The notes under the pieces: generated by a model
What the model saw: the letters and a program-made list of their open reading frames with translations, nothing else
Told to the model about the DNA's origin: nothing
The model's database searches: none
Shown here: one piece after another, positions 25,235 through 34,355 of the stretch
Layout: every line of letters begins with the position of its first letter
Position numbering within the stretch: the stretch's first letter is position 1
Assembly (NCBI GenBank): GCA_947589295.1
Contig: CANQBZ010000016.1
Location: forward strand, 1 to 46,839
Length of the DNA: 46,839 bases
Reading direction: 5' to 3'
Origin: an uncultured Akkermansia sp.
GTDB lineage: Bacteria; Verrucomicrobiota; Verrucomicrobiia; Verrucomicrobiales; Akkermansiaceae
Position numbers and translations under genes: made by a program

Positions 25235-28200
25235 ATGAGCACTACATACAGCACTATTGATGCCAACGAGGCCGTGGCATCCGTTGCCTACCGTTGTTCG
25301 GAGGTAGCCGCCATTTACCCCATCACACCCTCCTCTCCCATGGGAGAATCAGCGGAAACTTGGACAGCAGTGGACCGCAAAAACTTGTGGGGCACGGTGC
25401 CTAGCATCGTAGAAATGGAAAGCGAAGCAGGAGCGGCCGGCGCCGTGCATGGTGCGCTGCAAACCGGTTCACTGGCCACCACGTTCACGGCGTCCCAAGG
25501 GCTGCTGCTTATGATTCCGAACATGTTTAAGATTGCCGGTGAGCTCACGCCATGCGTTTTCCACATCGCAGCGCGTGCTCTGGCTGCGCAAGGGCTTTCC
25601 ATCTTCGGTGACCATGGAGACGTCATGGCATGCCGCGCTACAGGTTTCGCCATGCTCTGCGGGGCTAACACACAGGAGGCCCCTGATATGGCTGCTATTG
25701 CCCACGCCGCCACCTTGGAGAGCCGTGTACCCTTCATCAACTTCTTTGATGGTTTCCGCACCTCGCATGAGGTTGGCAAAATTGCCGATATCTCTGATGA
25801 TACTCTGCGCGCCATGATTGACCAAGAGCTTGTGGACGCTTTCCACGCTCGAGCCCTTACGCCAGACGCTCCTGTGGTGCGCGGCACTGCACAAAACCCG
25901 GATGTGTATTTCCAAGGCCGAGAAACGGTTAACAAGTTTTACAATGCCGTGCCCGGAATTGTGAAAAAAGCCATGAAAAAGTTTGGCGAGCTTACCGGCC
26001 GCCACTACGACCTAGTGGAATATGTGGGGTCCCCTACTGCCACGCGAGTCATTGTCATCATGGGCTCTGGCGCTGAGGCCTGCTGGGAAACTGTGCAGAC
26101 GCTCAAGGAGGACGTGGGCGTGCTCAAAGTGCGCTTGTACCGTCCGTTCCCGGCAGCGGACTTTATCGCGGCACTGCCCAAGAGCGTGAAGAAGATCGCT
26201 GTGCTGGATCGCACGAAGGAGCCGGGCAGCCAAGGAGAACCTCTACTGCAGGACGTTGTGCAGGCTCTGGCAGATGCTTCGGTGAGCGGGGCTTTGCCCT
26301 TTGCCATGCCGAAGGTCGTGGGTGGGCGGTATGGCCTTGGCTCTAAGGAGTTCACCCCAGCCATGGCTAAGGGTGTTTACGATGAGCTCGCCAAAGATGA
26401 ACCTATGACAGGCTTCGCTGTTGGCGTGGAGGACGATGTAACTGGTAAGTCCATCCCCTACGATCCATCTTTCTCCACCGAGTCTGACGCCGTAACGCGC
26501 TGCATGTTCTATGGCCTTGGCTCTGATGGTACCGTGGGAGCCAACAAAGATGCCATCAAGATTATCGGTAAGCATACGGACCTGTACGTGCAGGGGTACT
26601 TCGTGTATGATTCTAAGAAGAGTGGTTCTTCAACGGTGTCGCACCTGCGCTTCGGCACAACGCCCATCCATAGCACCTACCTGATCACCAGCGCAAACTT
26701 CATTGCGCTGCATCAGCCCAGCCTGCTGAATACTTTTGACTTCCTCAAGAATGCCGCTACTGGCGCGACTTTCCTCATGAACACCTCTGTGGAGCCAGCC
26801 CAAGTCTGGGATTCTCTGCCTGCCCGCATGCAAAAGCAAATCCTCGACAAGAGCATCACCATGTACTGCATTGACGCCTTCAGGGTGGCTAAAGCCACCG
26901 GCATGGGCGGGCGCATCAACATGATCATGCAAACCTGCTTTTTCAAGCTGTCCGGCGTTATTCCGGCAGATGAGGCTATCGGCTACATCAAAGAGGCCAT
27001 TAAGAAGACATACGGCAAGAAGGGCGAAGAAGTTGTTGCCAAAAATATAGCCGCCGTGGATGCTACGCTGGAAAACCTGCATGAAGTGCCTCTTGGCTCC
27101 ACCATCACCGGTCACGAAATCCCTGCTCCTCTGCAGGGCAATCCACCCGCTTTCGTACGCGACGTCCTCGGCAAAATTGTGACCGGCGATGGCGATACGG
27201 TGAAAGTCTCTGAAATGCCCTGCGATGGCACTTTCCCCTCCGGAACCACGCAGTACGAAAAACGCGACCTGGCCTTGGAGATTCCCGTGTGGAACCCGGA
27301 AACTTGTATTCAGTGCGGCAAGTGCACAATGGTGTGCCCGCACGCATGTATCCGTGCTCAAGTTACTGATCCGACCAATCTCGAGGGAGCCCCTGCGAGC
27401 TTCAAGAGCGCCGATGCCAAGAAGATGCATAAAGATTGGCAGGGCAAGAAGTTCATCATCCAGGTATCGGCCTCGGACTGCACGGGCTGCACGCTCTGCA
27501 CGCATGTATGCCCCACTGGTTCTGTGGTGATGACACCGGCGTCCTCGGCCCTCAAGCCAGAGGCGGAGAATTGGAAGTTCTTCAACGCATTGCCGGATCC
27601 AGATCGCACTGTCGTGGGGCGCGACAAGGTAAAAGACGCCCAATTCCTGCGACCGCTCTTCGAATTCTCTGGTGCCTGCGCCGGCTGCGGCGAAACCCCG
27701 TACATCAAGGTGCTCTCCCAGCTCTTCGGCAACCGTTTGGTAGTTGCCAATGCGACCGGCTGCTCGTCCATCTACGGCGGCAACCTGCCCACCACCCCTT
27801 GGAGCCACGATTCCGAGGGACGCGGTCCCGCTTGGTGCAACAGCCTTTTTGAGGACAATGCCCAGTTTGGCCTCGGCTTCCGCATCTCGCTGGACAAGAA
27901 GCAGCAATACGCCTTGGAGCTGCTGCATGCCGCAGCTCGCAAGATCGGCGAAGCTACCGTGCAAGCTCTACTGGATAACCCGCAGAGGACCGAATCAGAC
28001 ATCGCCAAGGCTCGCGCTACCGTGGAACAAATTAAGGCGGCTTGCGGTGCGGACCCCGACTTGTCCGCCCTCAAGGCCCAAGCAAACTACCTAGTGCGCA
28101 AGTCTGTCTGGATTATCGGTGGCGACGGCTGGGCTTACGATATTGGTTACGGCGGTTTGGATCACATCCTCGCCTCCGGCCGTAATGTGAAGGTGCTCGT

Positions 28201-28771
28201 GCTGGATACTGAGGTGTACTCCAACACCGGCGGCCAGTGTTCAAAGTCTACTCCTCGTGCCGCTGTGGCAAAGTTCGCTACGCGCGGCAAAGACCAGGTG
28301 AAGAAAGATATCGGCTACATGGCCATGACCTATGGCAACATTTATGTCGCCTCGGTCGCCATGGGCGCCAATGATGAGCATACCCTCAAGACCTTAGTGG
28401 AAGCTGAAGAGTACGATGGGCCTGCGCTCATCATCGCATACAGCCACTGCATCAACCATGGCATCAATATGGCTCAAGGGCTCGACCACCAGAAAGACGC
28501 CGTCGATTGTGGACGCTGGCTACTTTACAACTTCAATCCCGACCGCATCAAGGAGGGCAAAAATCCGCTTATTCTCAAGAGCAAAGCCCCCAAGAAAGAC
28601 GTGCGTGAGGCCCTACTTGGTGAGAACCGTTTCCGTCTGCTGGCCAAGAACAACAAGGCCCACTTCGACCAGTTGCTCGCCCTGGAGGAAAGCGATATTA
28701 AACGCCGCTGGCGCCTCTACCAGTCCTTGGCCGCTATCGACTACTCCGATCCGGATGCTCCCCAGGCGTAA
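25235..28771 (+). CDS. nifJ: Pyruvate:ferredoxin (flavodoxin) oxidoreductase
   Basis: 1178 residues, full length for the single-chain homodimeric enzyme. The order of domains is normal: pyrimidine-binding domain I (AAIYPITPSSPMGE), domain II/III, the EKR region (STVSHLRFG), two 4Fe-4S clusters (CIQCGKCTMVCPHAC and CTGCTLCTHVCP), the proximal-cluster Cys pair (ACAGCGETPY) and the thiamine-diphosphate domain (GGDGWAYDIGYGG, LDTEVYSNTGGQ). It converts pyruvate and CoA to acetyl-CoA and CO2 while reducing ferredoxin, and points to anaerobic metabolism. A strong terminator follows. Confidence 0.97.
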   Translation: MSTTYSTIDANEAVASVAYRCSEVAAIYPITPSSPMGESAETWTAVDRKNLWGTVPSIVEMESEAGAAGAVHGALQTGSLATTFTASQGLLLMIPNMFKIAGELTPCVFHIAARALAAQGLSIFGDHGDVMACRATGFAMLCGANTQEAPDMAAIAHAATLESRVPFINFFDGFRTSHEVGKIADISDDTLRAMIDQELVDAFHARALTPDAPVVRGTAQNPDVYFQGRETVNKFYNAVPGIVKKAMKKFGELTGRHYDLVEYVGSPTATRVIVIMGSGAEACWETVQTLKEDVGVLKVRLYRPFPAADFIAALPKSVKKIAVLDRTKEPGSQGEPLLQDVVQALADASVSGALPFAMPKVVGGRYGLGSKEFTPAMAKGVYDELAKDEPMTGFAVGVEDDVTGKSIPYDPSFSTESDAVTRCMFYGLGSDGTVGANKDAIKIIGKHTDLYVQGYFVYDSKKSGSSTVSHLRFGTTPIHSTYLITSANFIALHQPSLLNTFDFLKNAATGATFLMNTSVEPAQVWDSLPARMQKQILDKSITMYCIDAFRVAKATGMGGRINMIMQTCFFKLSGVIPADEAIGYIKEAIKKTYGKKGEEVVAKNIAAVDATLENLHEVPLGSTITGHEIPAPLQGNPPAFVRDVLGKIVTGDGDTVKVSEMPCDGTFPSGTTQYEKRDLALEIPVWNPETCIQCGKCTMVCPHACIRAQVTDPTNLEGAPASFKSADAKKMHKDWQGKKFIIQVSASDCTGCTLCTHVCPTGSVVMTPASSALKPEAENWKFFNALPDPDRTVVGRDKVKDAQFLRPLFEFSGACAGCGETPYIKVLSQLFGNRLVVANATGCSSIYGGNLPTTPWSHDSEGRGPAWCNSLFEDNAQFGLGFRISLDKKQQYALELLHAAARKIGEATVQALLDNPQRTESDIAKARATVEQIKAACGADPDLSALKAQANYLVRKSVWIIGGDGWAYDIGYGGLDHILASGRNVKVLVLDTEVYSNTGGQCSKSTPRAAVAKFATRGKDQVKKDIGYMAMTYGNIYVASVAMGANDEHTLKTLVEAEEYDGPALIIAYSHCINHGINMAQGLDHQKDAVDCGRWLLYNFNPDRIKEGKNPLILKSKAPKKDVREALLGENRFRLLAKNNKAHFDQLLALEESDIKRRWRLYQSLAAIDYSDPDAPQA

Positions 28772-28800
28772 TAACGTTCAAATGATCCACCCCTGACCAC

Positions 28801-28832
28801 ACGGGAGGAGCTCTCGTTCCTCCCGTGTTTTT
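28801..28832 (+). terminator. Rho-independent terminator after nifJ
   Basis: ACGGGAGGA (28801-28809) pairs perfectly with TCCTCCCGT (28818-28826) over 8 nt, followed by GTTTTT. The cca start codon lies just 5 bp past the U tract. Confidence 0.85.
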
Positions 28833-28837
28833 ATGCT

Positions 28838-30091
28838 GTGCACACTGTTCAAATTCCCGGCCATGCGGCCGATGTCGTCCGCGAACTGGAACACATGGGC
28901 TTCTCGGCCTACGTGGTGGGCGGGTGTGTACGAGATAGCCTGTTGGGCCAAAAGCCGGCAGATTGGGATGTATGCACCGATGCCACACCGGAAGAGATGC
29001 TGCAAGTTTTTCGCAAGTGGCGCGTGTTTATGACAGGTCTTAAGCACGGCACGATCACCGTGCGCTCCCATGGACGCAATGTGGAAGTCACTACATTCCG
29101 CTCCGATGGCACGTATTCCGATAACCGCCACCCCGATGCCGTCCGCTTTGTCCCGCACCTGCAGGACGACCTCTCTCGCCGAGACTTCACCATCAATGCT
29201 ATGGCCTACAACGATCGCGAGGGCTTGGTAGATGCTTTCGGCGGGCAGCAAGACCTGGTTAACCACACCCTGCGCTGCGTGGGAGAACCAGATGTACGCT
29301 TCCGTGAGGATGCCCTTCGTATCCTGCGTGCTTTACGTTTCGCCGCTCGCTTCAAGTTCGGCATTGAGACGGAAACAGCCTACTCCATCCGCCGCAATCG
29401 TTTGTTGCTTGAAAATATCAGCGCTGAGCGCATTTTTAAGGAGTTGCAGGGCATCCTGACAACCTCGGGTGCTGGAGATATGCTCACTGCTTTTCCAGAG
29501 GTTTTTTCTGTCATTTTGCCAGAGCTTGCTGGACTGGCGGGAAGTTGGGACGATGAGGGAACCGACCGATGGATTTACACCGTGAGCGCTGTACAAGCTG
29601 CTCCAGTTGACGCCTTTCCCAATCGCCTAGCCATGCTCTTGCTCCTGTTAGAGCCTGCCGCCGTGCACTCTGCCTTGACCCGTCTGAAGAGCGACAACAC
29701 CACCTCACGCTTCGTAACTACCTTGCTGGGACATCTGCCCGCTCCCCTGCCCACCTCGCGGCCGGAGATGCGGCGACTCATCGGCCTCACCTCCCGAGAA
29801 ATGGTGCAGCATATCATCAACACGCGCGGCATTATCGATCTACTTCACCATCGCTCATCTGCGGCAACCCGCTCTGCCTCTATGCTGCTCGCCGAAGTGC
29901 TGGAATCCCCCCCCGCCTACAAGGTGCGAGACCTTGCTATTGGCGGAAGTGATCTCATGAAGAGTGGTTTCGCTCAGGGTCCCTGTGTTGGGCATATTCT
30001 GAACCAACTCCTGCGAGAAGTACAGGACGAAAAACTACTCAACACGCGCCCCGCCCTGATCACCCGGGCGTACGAGCTTGCGCATTCCTGA
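28838..30091 (+). CDS. cca: CCA-adding tRNA nucleotidyltransferase / poly(A) polymerase family
   Basis: 417 residues from a GTG at 28838; no in-frame ATG lies upstream and the first in-frame ATG inside would cut into the helix before the active site. GGCVRDSLLG and DWDVCTDATPEEM hold the nucleotidyltransferase Gly pair and the DxD metal site; RRDFTINAMAY and RFREDALRILRALRFAARF are the other signatures, followed by SAERIFKEL. It repairs or adds the 3' CCA of tRNA. The tRNA-Leu in this window lacks an encoded CCA, which fits a need for it. I see no promoter, so it may rely on readthrough from nifJ. Confidence 0.9.
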   Translation: MHTVQIPGHAADVVRELEHMGFSAYVVGGCVRDSLLGQKPADWDVCTDATPEEMLQVFRKWRVFMTGLKHGTITVRSHGRNVEVTTFRSDGTYSDNRHPDAVRFVPHLQDDLSRRDFTINAMAYNDREGLVDAFGGQQDLVNHTLRCVGEPDVRFREDALRILRALRFAARFKFGIETETAYSIRRNRLLLENISAERIFKELQGILTTSGAGDMLTAFPEVFSVILPELAGLAGSWDDEGTDRWIYTVSAVQAAPVDAFPNRLAMLLLLLEPAAVHSALTRLKSDNTTSRFVTTLLGHLPAPLPTSRPEMRRLIGLTSREMVQHIINTRGIIDLLHHRSSAATRSASMLLAEVLESPPAYKVRDLAIGGSDLMKSGFAQGPCVGHILNQLLREVQDEKLLNTRPALITRAYELAHS

Positions 30092-30113
30092 ACATTGCGC
30101 ACAGAAAAGCCGC

Positions 30114-30142
30114 TTGCCAAGGCTCCGGCATAGGCGTACAAT
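30114..30142 (+). promoter_or_regulatory. Promoter for Sel1-repeat gene
   Basis: TTGCCA (30114-30119), 17-bp spacer, TACAAT (30137-30142). The start at 30156 is preceded by GGAGG (30143-30147). Confidence 0.55.
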
Positions 30143-30155
30143 GGAGGCATCTTCT

Positions 30156-31565
30156 ATGTTCACTCACCTTCTTCGATTCTGTGTCATTTTCCCGATTATA
30201 TGGATGGGTATGCTGACAGCGGCACCCTCAACCCCTTCGACCGATTCCCCTAGCGTCGCCACCGCTCATCCGAAGTATAATGAGTTTTGCACAGCTTTGC
30301 AAAAGCAGGTCAAAGAAAACAGCGCTGACTTTGGCGCCGCTATTCTCTGCGTCATGGAGGCCACTGATGGCGACGAAAGGGCGGTGGACACATGGATGCA
30401 GGCTGCCGCCAAACAGGGCAATGTGGCCGCTGAGCACTGGCTCGCCAATATGGCGCTTTCTGAAATACCGGTGGATAAAGCACTCTCCCCGGAGGTGCGC
30501 GCCAGTTACCAGCGGTTGGCCAAATTAGCTGAAAAGGGATTTGTCCCTTCGATGCTTGATGCCAGCATGTGTCTTCGGCAGGGCATCGGCGTGCAAAAGG
30601 ATGAAGCTGCCGCCAATAAAATGATCATGGAAGCTTGCAAGAGCGGCAACTTCATGGCTCGTACACACTGGCTAGTCAGCACTGGCCGCATGGAGTTTTT
30701 CAGCTCGCGCACCAAAGCCGAGGTAGATTCCGAGGTCAAACGGGGCAACTATTTTGTCATGTTCCGCCTGAGCAATCTTGCCTCAGATCCCGCCGAAAAA
30801 GTCGAATGGCTCAAAAAAGCTGCGGAAGCCGGCAGTCCGGATGCCTACTATGCCCTCTCTGCCATCAACTCATCTAAATTACCCAAAGAAAGTCGCGTTC
30901 TGTTGGAGGAAGCCGTGCGCCTCCACAATCCGGATGCCTACTTTGCGATGGCCTCGGGTTTGCTGGATGTGAAAGGAGAGAATGCCTCCGTACGTGAGGC
31001 CGGAATCCAACCGGACCCTAAGCGGGGTATCATCCTGCTCAAGACCGCCGCTGCCCTAGGCCATCTACGCTCTTGTCTGAGCTTGGGACACGGCTACCTG
31101 AAGGGGTTGTTCGGCCTCCCCAAGGACCCTCAGAAAGCCTATTTCTACTTCAATCACCCTAAACTTCGCAATACCGTGGCTTTGGCCACGGCTCGTGCCT
31201 ACATGCTTCTGCACGGCATGGGAGTGCCGCAAGACAACGCTGCGGGAATCAAGCTGCTGGAAAATGCCGCAAATGTGGGTCACGCTCCGGCATCCATCAT
31301 GCTGGCGGCTGAGTATTTCTCGGGTAACCATGTGAAAGCCGACGCGCGCAAAGCTTCACAGCTCCTCACGGACGCTGCAGCAGCCGGCGCGTCACAGGCG
31401 TACGTGTACCTCGCTTACATTACGGCCAAAGGTGGAGCGGGACTCCCGGCAGATGCCTCCATGGCGCGTAGTTACCTGCGCCTTGCATCCTTGGATATGG
31501 GCGATAAGGCAAAACAGCTCTACGACCAGCTCATCATCAAAGATACTTGGGAGCCAGAGCTCTGA
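30156..31565 (+). CDS. Secreted Sel1/TPR-like repeat protein
   Basis: 469 residues from the ATG at 30156, chosen because the promoter ends at 30142 and the sequence then reads as a signal peptide (MFTHLLRFCVIFPIIWMGML). Sel1-like repeats run through the protein, with the usual A-G-x-G-V-x-x-D pattern: LRQGIGVQKDEAAANKMI, GLFGLPKDPQKAYFYF, LLHGMGVPQDNAAGIKLL and GAGLPADASMARSYL. Such proteins are adaptors, often in envelope stress or cell-wall processes. The partner is unknown. Confidence 0.85.
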   Translation: MFTHLLRFCVIFPIIWMGMLTAAPSTPSTDSPSVATAHPKYNEFCTALQKQVKENSADFGAAILCVMEATDGDERAVDTWMQAAAKQGNVAAEHWLANMALSEIPVDKALSPEVRASYQRLAKLAEKGFVPSMLDASMCLRQGIGVQKDEAAANKMIMEACKSGNFMARTHWLVSTGRMEFFSSRTKAEVDSEVKRGNYFVMFRLSNLASDPAEKVEWLKKAAEAGSPDAYYALSAINSSKLPKESRVLLEEAVRLHNPDAYFAMASGLLDVKGENASVREAGIQPDPKRGIILLKTAAALGHLRSCLSLGHGYLKGLFGLPKDPQKAYFYFNHPKLRNTVALATARAYMLLHGMGVPQDNAAGIKLLENAANVGHAPASIMLAAEYFSGNHVKADARKASQLLTDAAAAGASQAYVYLAYITAKGGAGLPADASMARSYLRLASLDMGDKAKQLYDQLIIKDTWEPEL

Positions 31566-31607
31566 CCCTTCCCCTGCATAACTGGCGCTCTCACTGATTC
31601 CTCTCTC

Positions 31608-31847
31608 TCACTTACGCGTCACGCTAAAGGGCGCAAACCGTGTTTGCCCCGGATCCGCGCTCTGTTCTAAATCCTCCACGATTTCGTAGAGGTTCATATT
31701 GCGCGTGGCGCCACGGCGCATGTATGTATCAAAATGATAGAGTGCCAGTTTAATGACCGTTGTACGATCAATGAGCCTCTCATCCATGATACGATCTATG
31801 GCTGAGCACATCAGGTCCGTAGCGCGAAAACATATTACTTTGGGCAT
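31608..31847 (-). CDS. Small ribbon-helix-helix-like protein (79 aa)
   Basis: The N-terminal half (VICFRATDLMCSAIDRIM, then DRTTVIKLALYHF) has the strand-helix-helix pattern of RHH DNA-binding proteins; the C-terminal tail is polar. The fold is my reading of the pattern, not a clear family match. It is convergent with the Sel1 gene (42-bp gap). Upstream lie a -10-like TATAGT (31996-31991) and the inverted repeat described at 32001-32185, so it may be a regulated or regulating gene for the recombinase locus. Confidence 0.55.
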   Translation of the reverse strand: MPKVICFRATDLMCSAIDRIMDERLIDRTTVIKLALYHFDTYMRRGATRNMNLYEIVEDLEQSADPGQTRFAPFSVTRK

Positions 31848-32260
31848 AGGTGAAGTCGGAGGTTGGAGGTTTTGGGGACAGTCCTCACTGCAAATAAAGC
31901 TTAGTCATTTACGCTCAGACACTTTGTATGCCTCACGTTGATCCCGACTTCGGCTCGAATGCGGGTACGGATTTCCCCCTGCCACTATTTACTATAACGG
32001 ATTGCTAATCCGCATGAATTTTTTCTCATAATCATTCATTGATTGTAAATAATTTACGTTAGAATGCCAGTAATTCTATGTTCATCAACTTAGAACGGAC
32101 GCATGAAGCTTCCGTTGACTAATAGATTGATATGTAAAACATTATAATTTTTTTAATCAATAAGCTTGACAGGCGGATTAGCAATTCTCATGAAAAAGGC
32201 CATGAAACCCATGAAGGTTGGGCTTCCCGCTATGGCTTAGCTATAGAGGACGCGCAGCGT
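31848..32260. other. Intergenic region with candidate invertible or operator element
   Basis: 413 bp without a confident gene. It contains an imperfect palindrome GGGGACAGTCCTC (31875-31887) and the inverted-repeat pair 32001-32013 / 32173-32185. Between the repeats the DNA is AT-rich, with TATAAT at 32143-32148 and TTGACA at 32166-32171. A run of ATG codons at 32190-32213 opens only a 16-codon frame. Confidence 0.5.
32001..32185. repeat. 13-bp perfect inverted repeats flanking a 159-bp segment
   Basis: ATTGCTAATCCGC (32001-32013) and its reverse complement GCGGATTAGCAAT (32173-32185). The left copy is itself part of a dyad (CGGATT-GCT-AATCCG, 31998-32012). A tyrosine recombinase gene begins about 75 bp to the right. 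The pair could be recombination sites or two operator copies. Confidence 0.45.
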
Positions 32261-33220
32261 TTGGGGCGCGAACTTATTGAGCGTGTGTGCTGCCCGGAGT
32301 TACGGGGAGTAGCGTTGCTGAACCATTGCCGAGACATCATAGCACTGGGCAAGCAATCCTACATCGAATCCCAGTGTAGCGTGAACTTTCAGGAGGCGGT
32401 AGCTACCTCACTGCGCGAACGTTGTACTCGACGGCCGCGTACGCTCGATGAGCTGCGACTTATGACTGCCCGCATGCTCCGATGCCCAATCGCTCACAAA
32501 AAATTGCGCCATATCTGCACCGCAGAATGCCTTAGCTTGCTCAATTCTCTTTTCACGACCCCTCATCAATTTGTCAAAGGGCGCTCTATCCTCCATTCTA
32601 TCTTTGCCTGTGGCATCAAACACGGCTGGTGTGCTAACAATCCTGTGGATGCTATCATACGACCCGAGTTACGAGAGCATGAAGTACAACCCCTTCCTTG
32701 GGACCAACTTATCTCTTTACTGCGCACCGCGCAAAAACCGCAGCACTCCCCCTGCATGCCGGCACTGGGCCTTATGCTGTGGGCTGGTGTGCGCCCCGCA
32801 GAAGTCATGCGTCTTGATTGGGCCGACCTAGATTGGGAGGAGCAAGTTATCTCTCTGCGCGCTCGACACAGCAAAACCGGAGGTTGTCGCCATGTCACGC
32901 TGCACCGTGTCCTGCTCGCTTGGCTCGCACGCTTTGACTCTCCTCCGCCAAGCTCTGGTTGTATTTGCCCGGCAGACTGGTGCCACCGATGGTGCCGCTT
33001 ACGCCGCGAGGCCGGTATCCTCCATTGGCAACAAGATGCCCTACGCCACACTTTCGCAAGTTACCACTTGAAGCACTGGCATGATTTGGAACGCCTACAG
33101 GAGGAAATGGGGCATCGCTCCACCCGCCTGCTTCGCACTCGTTACCTGAGCATGAAGGGCATTACCCGATCCCACGCCGCTCTTTTCTGGTCGGCCTCTT
33201 GGCTCCATCGCATTACTTGA
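32261..33220 (+). CDS. Tyrosine recombinase (phage-integrase family)
   Basis: 319 residues from a TTG at 32261. The C-terminal catalytic domain has the first Arg in GVRPAEV (about 178), Lys near HSKTGG, LRHTFASYHLK with His-x-x-Arg (order as HR in RHTF), GHRS, and the nucleophile Tyr in TRYLSM (about 295). The reading frame is open upstream to 32138 and reads plausibly (RYGLAIEDAQRLG) but has no ATG or GTG. TTGGGC (32218-32223), 18 bp, TATAGA (32242-32247) could start transcription just before the TTG. It overlaps the convergent permease gene by 8 bp. Confidence 0.8.
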   Translation: MGRELIERVCCPELRGVALLNHCRDIIALGKQSYIESQCSVNFQEAVATSLRERCTRRPRTLDELRLMTARMLRCPIAHKKLRHICTAECLSLLNSLFTTPHQFVKGRSILHSIFACGIKHGWCANNPVDAIIRPELREHEVQPLPWDQLISLLRTAQKPQHSPCMPALGLMLWAGVRPAEVMRLDWADLDWEEQVISLRARHSKTGGCRHVTLHRVLLAWLARFDSPPPSSGCICPADWCHRWCRLRREAGILHWQQDALRHTFASYHLKHWHDLERLQEEMGHRSTRLLRTRYLSMKGITRSHAALFWSASWLHRIT

Positions 33221-34355
33221 GCACCCGCCCAATTTCACGGTAAGCGGCAACAAAAATTGGAATAGCCGAAATGAAAACGCAACCGAGTAAAGTGTAGGAT
33301 ATCAAATATATCTCCTGCATAATATCTCCTAATGCCAGTGAATATTTACCCAACTTAAGAATTTGAGTGACAATAATTTCCTGAAAATACATGAATGAAA
33401 TGATGGCAGCTGCAAACGAACATGCCACGATAAATAGGTTCTCCACGATGAATGAACCTACAAGCAACATAGGATGTATCCCAAAACTCTTCATAAGCGT
33501 GTAGATATACTCATTCTGGCGGTACTCCATGCCCGCCAATGCAGTGAGCAATATCCCCACAATAGCGCTAATCCCTATACAAAAGGCTACCCGGCACTGC
33601 ACTTGCTTACTGAGCACTTCATCCATGCGTTTTAACAAAGAGCCGGCAGAGACAATTGATCCGAATGCTTTCTCATAACGCTTGAGCATCTCGATGTAAC
33701 GTTCCACACGTGTAATCGCCTCCGAGGATTTGAGATGATGCACACGAATAATCAGACTGACAAGATGACCAGCCGTCATTTGCGGGGGAAGTCGATCAGG
33801 ATTGACAATGAGTGCCCCATAGCGCGAAATCCTCTGCAACGTATGATCCGGCGGCAGAGAGCGCACCATCACAGGTATGCGTGTTTTATTGTATATGACA
33901 TCTCCTGGACCAAGTGGCAGCAGGGACTCTCCCTCCGGTTGCAGTAATGTAGGCCGACCATCTGGTGCCATGAGAGGAAGCATTTGACGCATGCGCGAAA
34001 AATCGTATGTATACACCTGCACACTCTGCCCATTGGGCAAACTGACCATCCCGCAAGCCAGAAATACGTACGATTCAGCATCTAGTGCTTTCTCCATAGC
34101 CTCATACGAGGGAATAAAAATGGGTTTGTCTCTATTCTGGGCAGAGAGTGCCGCTACGACTGTATTTGCTCCCCTGGCGATGAGCTCGTGACGCACAACA
34201 TCTAACGTAATCACATAGCTACCGAGCGCCGCAAGCGCACTGAGCGTAAGAAAATACACCACCAAGACACGCGCTACGGGACTTGAAATGCGCGTGAACC
34301 AACGATGCACCGTATCCTTAGCAAGATACAGGATGGTCAAAATCAATGAGATCAT
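33213..34355 (-). CDS. ABC exporter permease, FtsX/MacB-like
   Basis: 380 residues with an N-terminal membrane segment (about 28-50), a periplasmic domain of about 190 residues, and three C-terminal segments (about 250-372). This is the four-segment FtsX/MacB layout. Its start lies inside the ATPase gene (38-bp overlap), so it is coupled to it. Together with the ATPase and the adaptor it should form a MacAB- or Lol-like transporter moving a substrate out of or across the inner membrane. The substrate is not evident. It is somewhat more AT-rich than its neighbours. Confidence 0.8.
   Translation of the reverse strand: MISLILTILYLAKDTVHRWFTRISSPVARVLVVYFLTLSALAALGSYVITLDVVRHELIARGANTVVAALSAQNRDKPIFIPSYEAMEKALDAESYVFLACGMVSLPNGQSVQVYTYDFSRMRQMLPLMAPDGRPTLLQPEGESLLPLGPGDVIYNKTRIPVMVRSLPPDHTLQRISRYGALIVNPDRLPPQMTAGHLVSLIIRVHHLKSSEAITRVERYIEMLKRYEKAFGSIVSAGSLLKRMDEVLSKQVQCRVAFCIGISAIVGILLTALAGMEYRQNEYIYTLMKSFGIHPMLLVGSFIVENLFIVACSFAAAIISFMYFQEIIVTQILKLGKYSLALGDIMQEIYLISYTLLGCVFISAIPIFVAAYREIGRVLK

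Noticed and set aside
26630..27964. Minus-strand open frame (444 codons)
   Set aside because: Antisense to nifJ across its iron-sulfur and thiamine domains; no recognisable protein features.
30078..30155. Upstream start for the Sel1 protein
   Set aside because: It overlaps the cca stop and the promoter; the ATG at 30156 gives a proper signal peptide.
31875..31887. Imperfect palindrome GGGGACAGTCCTC as a REP element
   Set aside because: Single short copy with a mismatch; too little to call.
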